The translations under genes and the position numbers were made by a program. A model generated the notes under the pieces. It saw nothing but the letters and a program-made list of their open reading frames with translations, was not told where the DNA came from and searched no databases. Positions 33,188-40,585 of a DNA stretch of 42,401 bases are shown one piece after another (positions within the stretch are counted from its first letter, which is position 1; every line of letters begins with the position of its first letter). The DNA is from Bacteroidota bacterium (lineage in GTDB: Bacteria; Bacteroidota; Ignavibacteria; SZUA-365), in contig QKAF01000103.1 of NCBI GenBank assembly GCA_003246455.1, positions 1-42,401 of the forward strand, in the 5' to 3' direction.

Positions 33188-33661
33188 ATGGAAGACGACA
33201 TCCTTACACAGACCGAACACGAGCGCTGGATGGACCTCGCCCTGCGCCAGGCGGAACGCGCATACGAGGAAGGGGAAGTCCCGGTCGGCGCGATCGTCGT
33301 CAAGGACGGGAAGGTGATCGGCAAGGGATACAATCAGAACGAGCAGCTGAAGGATCCGACGGCCCACGCGGAGATCATCGCGATCACCGCGGCGGCAAAC
33401 GCCCTCGGCGACAAGCGTCTCGACGGCTGTACGCTCTACGTGACGCTCGAGCCTTGCGCGATGTGCGCGGGGGCGATCGTGCTCGCGCGCATCCCTGTTC
33501 TCGTCTTCGGCGCCTACGACGCGAAGGCCGGCGCGTGCGGCACGCTGATGAACATCGTCGAGGACCGGCGTCTCAATCATGCTGTGCATGTCATTCCCGG
33601 CGTGCGGGACGACAAGTCCACCGCGCTGCTGCGTTCGTTCTTCGGCTCCCTCCGAAACTGA
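33188..33661 (+). CDS. tadA: tRNA-specific adenosine deaminase
   Basis: TadA deaminates A34 to inosine in tRNA-Arg(ACG), allowing decoding of CGN codons. The 157-residue product shows the zinc-dependent cytidine-deaminase fold: HAEI (zinc histidine and proton-shuttle glutamate) and [14 protein letters not shown] (two zinc cysteines), with [17 protein letters not shown] as the leading strand. The length is normal. It is 45 bp after the lipoprotein gene and ends with a terminator, so it is probably the last gene of that run. The gene is normally essential. Confidence 0.95.
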   Translation: MEDDILTQTEHERWMDLALRQAERAYEEGEVPVGAIVVKDGKVIGKGYNQNEQLKDPTAHAEIIAITAAANALGDKRLDGCTLYVTLEPCAMCAGAIVLARIPVLVFGAYDAKAGACGTLMNIVEDRRLNHAVHVIPGVRDDKSTALLRSFFGSLRN

Positions 33662-33686
33662 TCCCGAAATCGGCACTGCATATGGA

Positions 33687-33709
33687 AAAGGCGCAACTCT
33701 TGCGCCTTT
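33687..33709 (+). terminator. Terminator after tadA
   Basis: AAAGGCGCAA (33687-33696) pairs with TTGCGCCTTT (33700-33709) across a CTC loop. The T-rich sequence CCTGCTGTTT follows. It also lies 53 bp before the next gene's ATG. Confidence 0.75.
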
Positions 33710-33761
33710 CCTGCTGTTTGGACATTATTCAGTGTCATTTTCTTCTACAACGCGACAACGC

Positions 33762-36700
33762 ATGCACCTCAAACGCGCACGCTTCCATTTTATCCTCACG
33801 GTGTTCCTGCTTCCGCTGCTCCTGACGCCTGCGCACGCACAGAGGATTGTCGACGGCGAATATCGATTCGGGACACTGGATCTCGAATCGGGGCTTTCGC
33901 AGGGAATGATATTCTGCATGCTGCAGGACAGCAAGGGCCTGATGTGGTTCGGAACCAAGGAGGGGCTGAACCGTTACGACGGGTACTCTTTCACCGTGTA
34001 CCGGAACATCCCCGGCGACTCCACGTCGCTTTCGGACAACCAGGTGTACAGCCTCGCCGAGGACGCCAGGGGCCGTCTGTGGATCGGAACGCGTACGCAG
34101 GGACTCGAGATGTTCGATCCGGTCACCGAACAGTTCACCCCGATCTACTCCGAACTGGACGGCCCGGAATCCCTCCTCGGCCTCGGGATACAGCATCTCG
34201 TGATCGACAGCCATGGCTACCTGTGGATCGGCGGCTGGCGCCAGCTGCTCGCGCGTGTCGATACCAGGAAGTCGAGCCCCGAGGACATTCGGCGTTCATG
34301 GAAGGGATACACCGAGGACCTGCGGTTTCTTTCCTCGAGTTCCTTCAAGATGATGCACGGTCCTTCCGGGGAAGTGGCCGTGCTCGGCGACAAGTCGATG
34401 TGGCGCTTCAACAGCAGAGCCGGAAGATTCGAGCGCATGCTTCACTGGCGCTCGATGGGCCTTCGGGTGGGAGAACCGGGAAATGAAATCGTCACCGCTT
34501 CCCTGGACCAGTTCGGCATACTGTGGCTCTCCCTGCAGCTCAGAGGACATTTCTCCCTGCTTCCTATCCGCCTTTCGACCGGCAAAATTCTCGATACGCT
34601 TCAATTCGAATATGGCGGCGCGGAACTCGTCTGCCGCGAAATGACGGTCGGACCCGACAGCATCATGTACGTTGCGGGATCCTACTATTTCATGCGGTAT
34701 GATCCCGGAACCAGAACGTATACCGTGACACCGCCGAGTCCCGACCAGACCGGCAGCCTTCGCGGCGGAGTATCCACGATGGTGTTCGACCGCAGCGGCA
34801 ACCTGTGGATCGGCACGACCGGTCTCGGCATCCATACCTTCAATCCACGCACGCTGGCCTTCCACGCGAGCGCGGTTCCGCTGAAGGAGTTCCTTTTCGG
34901 GAAGGCGCTCGCGGCGATGAAAAAACACCTCGCGGGCAGGTTCAAGCGCGAAGACAACTTCATGCAGGAAGCATATCCGATCCGTGCGCCGGACGGAGGC
35001 GTATGGTGCACGACACCGAACTTCGGACTTCTCCATTACGATCCGGTCACCGGGAAAGTCAGTCAGTTCGGCGTCAACCGCTACGACCCGTACAGCTTCC
35101 TGATGGTCCGGATCACGAGTCCGTTCATCGACAGCCGGGGCCGAATCTGGATCGGCAATTCGCAGGGGATCAGCCGCCTCGTCGACACCCCCGAGCAGTG
35201 GCAGCACTACTTCTTCGAGGAAGACGGACCGGACCCCCTGCGGCGCCAGGACAAGGTCACCTGCATTCATGAGGACACGGACGGGACGCTGTGGATGGGC
35301 ACCCTCAGCAGCGGGGTCGCACATTTCGATCCGTCAAGCGGCAGATTCACCCTGTTTCCCTATGACCTGAGCAACCGCTACAGTATCAGCGCGGACCATG
35401 TCCTGAGCATTGCGGCGGATCCCGAGCGCCCGGAGCGGTATCTGTGGATAGGTACCGACGGGGGAGGACTGAACCGCTTCGACAAGAAAGGCAGCAAATT
35501 CGAGCGCTTCGGACTGGCGGACGGGCTGCCCAATATGGTCATCTACGGGATTATCCCGGATTCATCAGGACAGCTGTGGATGAGTACGAACAACGGCATC
35601 AGCTGCCTGAAGCCGTCGACCATGCGCTTCACCAACTTCAATATCCGCGACGGACTCCAGGACAATGAATTCAACCGCAGGGAGTACTACCATATTCCGC
35701 CGCTGTTGTATTTCGGGGGTGTGAAGGGGCACAACAGCTTCAATCCCGTGGATATCAAACGGAACACCGCCGTTCCCGCGGTGGTCATCACCGGACTGCG
35801 CATTTTCAACCGCCCGCTGTCCACGGTCACCGACCATGATATCCTCCCGGCTTCGGTACCGTATACGAAGGCGATCACTCTGAATTACGATCAGAACATG
35901 CTGACGATCGAGTTCGCCGCGCTTGATTACACGGACCCGCACATGAACATGTACCGGTACCGCATGGAAGGTCTCGACAAGAAGTGGATCGAGGCAGGAA
36001 ACAGCCGATCGGCGACGTATACCTATCTCGATCCCGGCCAGTACACCTTCCGGGTACTCGGGAGCAACAACCACGGCGTGTGGAACGAGACGGGCGCCAC
36101 TCTGCGCATCACCATCCTCCCCCCGTGGTGGCGTACGGTCTGGGCGTACGTGATCTACGTCCTCGTCCTCGGATTGACGATCTTCCTTGTCGACCGCTCA
36201 CAGCGGCGCCGCGTCATCGCGCGTGAACGGGAGCGTGCGCAGACGCGCGAAGCGGAACTGCGCGCGGAGGCTGCGGAGTTCGAGGCGCGCGCGGTACGGG
36301 CGGAGAATGAAAGAAATGAGCAGGAACTGCGTGTCGCCGCGACGATACAGAAACGCATCATACCGCAGACCCTGCCGGAACTCCCGGGCTACGAAATCGC
36401 CGGCATCAACCTGCCTGCGCACGAAATCGGCGGCGACTACTACGACTGCATCCCCATCAGCGACGACCGCTACGCCCTCGTGATCGCGGACGTCACCGGG
36501 AAAGGGGTGCCTGCCTCGCTGCTCGTCAGCAGTCTTCATGCGTCACTGCTCGTGCATCTCGACAACGACCTGTCGCTGGAGGACCTGGCCCGCCGGCTCA
36601 ACGCGATGATGTACCGGACGACCACCCCGAGTTCCTTCGTCACATTCATCCTGGCCATCCTGCACCCGCCGAGCGGAACCATCGAAATGATCAACGCCGG

Positions 36701-37073
36701 GCACAATCCCGCGATCGTTCGAATGAGCGACGGCACGCTCGAGGTCATGGAAGAGCACGGACTTCCGCTCGGATGCAGCGTGGAGATCGTGCAGTACGTG
36801 CGCGAGGTCCGCGTGCTGATGCCGGGGGAAGGACTGCTGTTCTACACCGACGGCATACCGGAAGCGATGGACGACGCGCAGAATCCGTTCGGTCAGGAAG
36901 CGCTCGAGGCCTTCCTCGCCGACAGTAACGGAAACGACCCTGCCACGCTGATCACCGGGCTCGTCGACCGGCTCGCGTCGCACCGCGGCGCAGCGGAACA
37001 GAGCGACGACATCACCATGCTGTATATCAGGAGATCAGCCGATACGAACGGCGCTTCAGAGGAAACCGCCTGA
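33762..37073 (+). CDS. Two-component-type beta-propeller sensor fused to a SpoIIE (PP2C) phosphatase
   Basis: The 1103-residue protein starts with a signal peptide (about 1-26, ending AHAQ). The periplasmic part carries Reg_prop propeller repeats such as GLMWFGTKEGLNRYDG, GRLWIGTRTQGLEMFD, GYLWIGG, GNLWIGTTG and GQLWMSTNNG, giving about 14 blades in two propellers, then a Y_Y_Y domain near 690-780 (YRYRMEGLDKKWIEAG). A single membrane helix lies at about 789-812 with a coiled coil after it. The cytoplasmic SpoIIE domain, 850-1095, has the metal motifs GGDYYD (about 890), VIADVTGKG and QSDDIT. It would dephosphorylate an anti-anti-sigma-type partner, which is not nearby. The hybrid histidine kinase that usually follows this sensor is replaced here by a phosphatase. 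Confidence 0.92.
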   Translation: MHLKRARFHFILTVFLLPLLLTPAHAQRIVDGEYRFGTLDLESGLSQGMIFCMLQDSKGLMWFGTKEGLNRYDGYSFTVYRNIPGDSTSLSDNQVYSLAEDARGRLWIGTRTQGLEMFDPVTEQFTPIYSELDGPESLLGLGIQHLVIDSHGYLWIGGWRQLLARVDTRKSSPEDIRRSWKGYTEDLRFLSSSSFKMMHGPSGEVAVLGDKSMWRFNSRAGRFERMLHWRSMGLRVGEPGNEIVTASLDQFGILWLSLQLRGHFSLLPIRLSTGKILDTLQFEYGGAELVCREMTVGPDSIMYVAGSYYFMRYDPGTRTYTVTPPSPDQTGSLRGGVSTMVFDRSGNLWIGTTGLGIHTFNPRTLAFHASAVPLKEFLFGKALAAMKKHLAGRFKREDNFMQEAYPIRAPDGGVWCTTPNFGLLHYDPVTGKVSQFGVNRYDPYSFLMVRITSPFIDSRGRIWIGNSQGISRLVDTPEQWQHYFFEEDGPDPLRRQDKVTCIHEDTDGTLWMGTLSSGVAHFDPSSGRFTLFPYDLSNRYSISADHVLSIAADPERPERYLWIGTDGGGLNRFDKKGSKFERFGLADGLPNMVIYGIIPDSSGQLWMSTNNGISCLKPSTMRFTNFNIRDGLQDNEFNRREYYHIPPLLYFGGVKGHNSFNPVDIKRNTAVPAVVITGLRIFNRPLSTVTDHDILPASVPYTKAITLNYDQNMLTIEFAALDYTDPHMNMYRYRMEGLDKKWIEAGNSRSATYTYLDPGQYTFRVLGSNNHGVWNETGATLRITILPPWWRTVWAYVIYVLVLGLTIFLVDRSQRRRVIARERERAQTREAELRAEAAEFEARAVRAENERNEQELRVAATIQKRIIPQTLPELPGYEIAGINLPAHEIGGDYYDCIPISDDRYALVIADVTGKGVPASLLVSSLHASLLVHLDNDLSLEDLARRLNAMMYRTTTPSSFVTFILAILHPPSGTIEMINAGHNPAIVRMSDGTLEVMEEHGLPLGCSVEIVQYVREVRVLMPGEGLLFYTDGIPEAMDDAQNPFGQEALEAFLADSNGNDPATLITGLVDRLASHRGAAEQSDDITMLYIRRSADTNGASEETA

Positions 37074-37080
37074 TGCCGCT

Positions 37081-37109
37081 TTGCATTTGACGCATTTTCC
37101 GGTTAGGTT
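37081..37109 (+). promoter_or_regulatory. Candidate promoter for the B12-uptake unit
   Basis: TTGCAT (37081-37086) and TAGGTT (37104-37109) are 17 bp apart, the same -35 hexamer and spacing as the candidate promoter of the MerR gene at 8071. It would start transcription about 15 bp upstream of the riboswitch's first stem. The -10 match is poor, so this is tentative. Confidence 0.3.
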
Positions 37110-37130
37110 GAAAACAGTTCTTTGGAAACC

Positions 37131-37303
37131 GTCATGGTTCCCCCTCGAGGGGATGAAAACGGGAATGCCGTGGAAATCGGCAACTGCCCCGCAACTGTGA
37201 GCAGCGTAAAGCGTGCATGAATGCCACTGGAGAAATCCGGGAAGGTATGTACGCAGTTCGGCCTGAAACCGGACGCGCTGCGAGTCAGGAGACCTGCCAT
37301 GAC
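37131..37303 (+). ncRNA. Cobalamin (B12) riboswitch
   Basis: Conserved parts of the adenosylcobalamin aptamer occur in order: GGTTCCCC (37136-37143), GGGAATGCCGTGGAAATCGG (37161-37180), the CTGCCCCGCAACTGTGA segment, the B12-box-type GCCACTG at 37223-37229, and GAGTCAGGAGACCTGCC near 37282-37298. GTCATGG (37131-37137) pairs with CCATGAC (37297-37303), closing the outer stem. It lies upstream of a TonB receptor and a terminator, as for transport-controlling B12 riboswitches, so cobalamin should switch off the downstream genes. Confidence 0.95.
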
Positions 37304-37360
37304 ATCAGCACAGGCCTTCGCGGGTGAGGTTCCTGATGACGTGCGCGCCATCGCTCCCTT

Positions 37361-37390
37361 ACCCCCGCTGTCAACGACAGGGGGTTTTTT
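37361..37390 (+). terminator. Riboswitch expression platform: rho-independent terminator
   Basis: CCCC-C-G-CTGTC (37362-37372) pairs with GACAGGGGG-type bases (37376-37384) with a bulge, followed by six T residues (37385-37390). It lies 58 bp after the aptamer and 43 bp before the receptor start codon, the expected position for a transcription-terminating switch. Confidence 0.8.
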
Positions 37391-37432
37391 GTTCGCGTTT
37401 CCCCGCAGGGTCTGATAACGGATATCAAGCTC

Positions 37433-39400
37433 TTGCGGTATTTTATTTTCATACTCTTCGTCCTTCTGCCCGCCTTCACCGGAAGCGGACAGCGCCGCCT
37501 CGCCGAGGATGACACCCTGTTCTTCGCCCTGAAGGAAGAGGCGACGGTGACTGCGACCCGCATTCCGACCGCGCTGCGCGACGCGCCCGCGGCCACGGAC
37601 ATCTTCACCGCGCCGGCGATCACCGCGCTCCCCGCCCGAACGCTTTCCGACCTGCTCTCCCTCTCGGCCGGGAGCAGCGTCCGTGATTACGGCGGCAGCG
37701 GCAGCCTGCAGCTCGCCTCGCTGCGCGGACTCGGCGCCGAATACACACTCGTGCTCCTCAACGGCATGCGCCTCAACGGCGCGCAGAACGCCCTTGTCGA
37801 CGTGGGGCAATTCACGCTCGAATCCGCGGACCGCATCGAAATCGTCCGCGGCGGACTCGCCGCGCTCTACGGCAGCAACGCCCTCGGCGGCGTGGTCAAT
37901 ATCGTGACCGCACGCGAACGCGCTCCGCTGACCGCGTCCGTCGGCCTGGGTTCTTTCGGATGGAAGCGCATATCCCTGGCCGTCGGCGACGGCGGCAGCA
38001 GCGGGCGCATCTTCGCCGACGCCCGCTATGAAGAAAGTGACAACGATTACTCCTTCACCCCTTCGTGGGGCGGTGACGATATCCTGCGCATGAACGCGGC
38101 GATGTACCGCCGTTCCGTCAGCGCGGGCGGCACCCTGTTTCTGCCCGACGCCAGCCTGACTCTGTTCGCGGACCTCCTCTCCCTCGATGTCGGTGTTCCG
38201 GGCGCGGTGTTTTCCGCGGCACAGGGACATGCGCGGCAAAAGGATCTGCAGGGGATGTTCTCGCTTCAGCTCGACGCACAGCTTGCCACACGCCGCCAGC
38301 TCCGCGCCGCGCTCGGTGTGCGTGGCGGACGGCAGGAGTACCGTGATCCGGACTACTCCATCAACGGCACGCCGCTCGCGAGCAGATACGATCAGTCGCA
38401 GGTCTTCGCCAATGCCCTGCTCGAACAGGAGTTCGCGACGGGGCATCGCGTTCTCGGTGGCCTGGAAGCATCCTTCGATCAGCTGCAGAGCGCCGATGTC
38501 CGTTCCCGTCCCCGACGGGTCCAGGTCGCCGCGTTCACATCCGCAGACTTCCGTTTCCATCCCTGGGGGCTGCCCCTGCGGCTGTATCCCGCGCTGCGGT
38601 ACGATCTGATCTCGGATGCGGAGCCGGCGAATGACGCGGGAACCGGCGTCCCCGCAGGGACGGATCTCCACGCGTTCATGCCGTCGCTCGGACTTCATGC
38701 CGGTCTGCTGCCGGGCATTCTCGCACTGCGCGGGCGCATCGCCCGTGCGTTCAGCATGCCGACCTTCAACCAGCTGTACTGGCGCGAAGGCGGAAACGCG
38801 GCGCTGAAGCCGGAATACTCCACCGCGTTCGATGCCGGAATCGTGTATACCGCCGGCGGCGGCGTTTCAACCGCGGAACTGACCTGGTTTCACCACGACA
38901 TCACCGACAAGATCGTCTGGGCGCCTTCCTCCGGCCTGTACTGGACGCCGCGGAACGTACAGCACGTGCTATCCACCGGCATCGAGGCATCGTGGCAGCT
39001 GCAGTGGGATCGATTCTCGATGCGGATGAACGGGCAGTGGATGTCCGCCCGCAAGGCCAACGCATCCTTCCCCGGCGACGCGACGCAGGACAAGCGGCTG
39101 ATCTACGTCCCGGAATGGAGCGGCTCCGTCAGCCTTCTCGCCGCACCCGCCGAATGGCTCACCGTGTCGCTGACCGAACGCGTGCTCGGCCCGCGCTTCT
39201 ACAACGAAATCAATACCGCCGAACTGCCCGCGCACGCGATTACCGACGCGGCTCTGCGGCTGTCGCTCCCGCTCGCCGGGGTACGGACGGTCTGGAAACT
39301 GGAAGTGCTCAATCTGCTCGGGGAGGAATACGAAGTCATCGCGTTTTACCCCATGCCCGGGCGGAGCTGGCGGTTCACACTTTCAACTGCCCTGGAATGA
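37433..39400 (+). CDS. btuB: TonB-dependent outer membrane receptor, BtuB-like
   Basis: The 655-residue product is under a B12 riboswitch, so the substrate is most likely cobalamin or a related corrinoid. The start is TTG at 37433, because no in-frame ATG exists near the signal peptide (RYFIFILFVLLPAFTGSGQ) and the TTG directly opens it. EEATVTATR at about 35-43 is the TonB box. The plug domain follows with TLSDLLSLSAG, SLRGLGAEYTLVLLNGMRLNG, RIEIVRGGLAALYGSNALGGVVNIV (to about 160). The C-terminal barrel ends FTLSTALE. The lipoprotein gene after it is 64 bp away and probably part of the same unit. Confidence 0.88.
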   Translation: MRYFIFILFVLLPAFTGSGQRRLAEDDTLFFALKEEATVTATRIPTALRDAPAATDIFTAPAITALPARTLSDLLSLSAGSSVRDYGGSGSLQLASLRGLGAEYTLVLLNGMRLNGAQNALVDVGQFTLESADRIEIVRGGLAALYGSNALGGVVNIVTARERAPLTASVGLGSFGWKRISLAVGDGGSSGRIFADARYEESDNDYSFTPSWGGDDILRMNAAMYRRSVSAGGTLFLPDASLTLFADLLSLDVGVPGAVFSAAQGHARQKDLQGMFSLQLDAQLATRRQLRAALGVRGGRQEYRDPDYSINGTPLASRYDQSQVFANALLEQEFATGHRVLGGLEASFDQLQSADVRSRPRRVQVAAFTSADFRFHPWGLPLRLYPALRYDLISDAEPANDAGTGVPAGTDLHAFMPSLGLHAGLLPGILALRGRIARAFSMPTFNQLYWREGGNAALKPEYSTAFDAGIVYTAGGGVSTAELTWFHHDITDKIVWAPSSGLYWTPRNVQHVLSTGIEASWQLQWDRFSMRMNGQWMSARKANASFPGDATQDKRLIYVPEWSGSVSLLAAPAEWLTVSLTERVLGPRFYNEINTAELPAHAITDAALRLSLPLAGVRTVWKLEVLNLLGEEYEVIAFYPMPGRSWRFTLSTALE

Positions 39401-39464
39401 CCTGACGCGGGCCGTCACAGCCAACTACATGAACAGTTCACCACTCATCCATAACGGGATTTCC

Positions 39465-40508
39465 ATGAATCGATTTTTCCTGGCCGCACTCGGCCTCATG
39501 CTCATGCTCTCCGCCTGTTCCGAGGATAACGGAACGAATCCCCCGATCACGCCCCAGGCACCGCGGGGACTGTACATCCTCAACGAGGGAAACTTCCAGC
39601 GCGGGAATGCCTCGCTGAGCCTGTACATACCGGATTCGAATGTCGTTCTCAACGACCTCTTCATGTCCGTCAACGGCCGTCCCCTCGGCGACGTGGGTAA
39701 CAGCATCACCGTGCGCGACGGTCTGGCATACCTGGTGATCAATAATTCCCACAAGATCGAAGTCATCGACGTCGAAACGCACAAGAGCGTGCGGACGATC
39801 TCGAGCCCGGCGGGCGCGAGTCCGCGGCAGATCGCCTTCGCGGCGAACGGGCTCGGGTTCATCTCGAACCTGCTCGATAACAGCGTTTCGGTGTACAATC
39901 CCGCCACGGGCGCGCTCGAGGGAAAAATCGCGGTCGGCGGCAACCCCGACGGCATCGCGGCCGCCGGCAGCATGGTCGTGACCGCCAACAGCGGCTTCGG
40001 CAGCGGCAACACCGTCTCGCTTATCGATGCCGATACGCGGGCGGTGGTCAAGACCCTGACCGTCGGCGATTACCCGACCAGCGTGCTCGCGCTCAGCGAC
40101 TACGCCGCCGCGGTGATCTGCACCGGCGATTACGGCGACTTCAACGATCCGAACGACGACACGCCGGGCATGCTGTACGTCATCGATCTGCAGATGCGCC
40201 GCGTCGCGGATTCCCTCGAACTGGGCGGACACCCGCAGCGCCTGGTGCGCGACTCGGACGGCCATCTGTACACGATCCAGGCCGACGGCGTCACCCGCAT
40301 CCACCTCGCGTCGAAAACCGTGACGAACACGTTCATCCCCGGTTTCTACTACAACATTCTGGTGGACACGGCGGACCGGAAACTGTATCTCACGAATCCC
40401 ATCGATTATGTCCAGGCGGGGAAACTCGAGATCTACGGGCTGACGGGCGACAGGGAGCGCGCGCTCGACGTCGGGATCATTCCCGGAGCGATGGCGATGA
40501 CGAAATAG
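39465..40508 (+). CDS. Beta-propeller lipoprotein (YncE-like), candidate BtuG-type cobalamin-binding partner
   Basis: The 347-residue product has a lipoprotein signal (LMLMLSAC, lipidated cysteine near residue 18, then SEDNGTNPP). The body is a seven-bladed propeller of the YncE/DUF5074 type: GLYILNEGNFQ, NSHKIEVIDVETHKSVRTI, LDNSVSVYNPATGALEGKI, GNTVSLIDADTRAVVKTL, and the last blades ADGVTRIHLASKTVTNTF and KLYLTNPIDY. The gene follows the riboswitch-controlled receptor. In Bacteroides the surface propeller lipoprotein BtuG binds B12 with the receptor BtuB; the position and the fold match here, but cobalamin binding is inference. ATG 39465 starts the signal peptide; the in-frame ATG at 39429 would lengthen it without improvement. 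A terminator follows. Confidence 0.82.
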   Translation: MNRFFLAALGLMLMLSACSEDNGTNPPITPQAPRGLYILNEGNFQRGNASLSLYIPDSNVVLNDLFMSVNGRPLGDVGNSITVRDGLAYLVINNSHKIEVIDVETHKSVRTISSPAGASPRQIAFAANGLGFISNLLDNSVSVYNPATGALEGKIAVGGNPDGIAAAGSMVVTANSGFGSGNTVSLIDADTRAVVKTLTVGDYPTSVLALSDYAAAVICTGDYGDFNDPNDDTPGMLYVIDLQMRRVADSLELGGHPQRLVRDSDGHLYTIQADGVTRIHLASKTVTNTFIPGFYYNILVDTADRKLYLTNPIDYVQAGKLEIYGLTGDRERALDVGIIPGAMAMTK

Positions 40509-40554
40509 TCGGCAGGGTCACGCGGGGATTGCTTCCCGTCGCGAACGAACACCG

Positions 40555-40584
40555 CGCTCCCTCGTCTTCCGGGGGAGCGTTTTT
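40555..40584 (+). terminator. Terminator after the propeller lipoprotein gene
   Basis: CGCTCCC (40555-40561) pairs with GGGAGCG (40573-40579) across an 11-base loop, followed by five T residues (40580-40584). It ends two bases before the stop codon of the convergent penicillin-binding protein gene. Confidence 0.8.
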
Positions 40585-40585
40585 A

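Noticed and set aside
37081-37433. Small coding frame 37221-37415 over the riboswitch
   Set aside because: It overlaps the aptamer and terminator, whose conserved segments explain the sequence.
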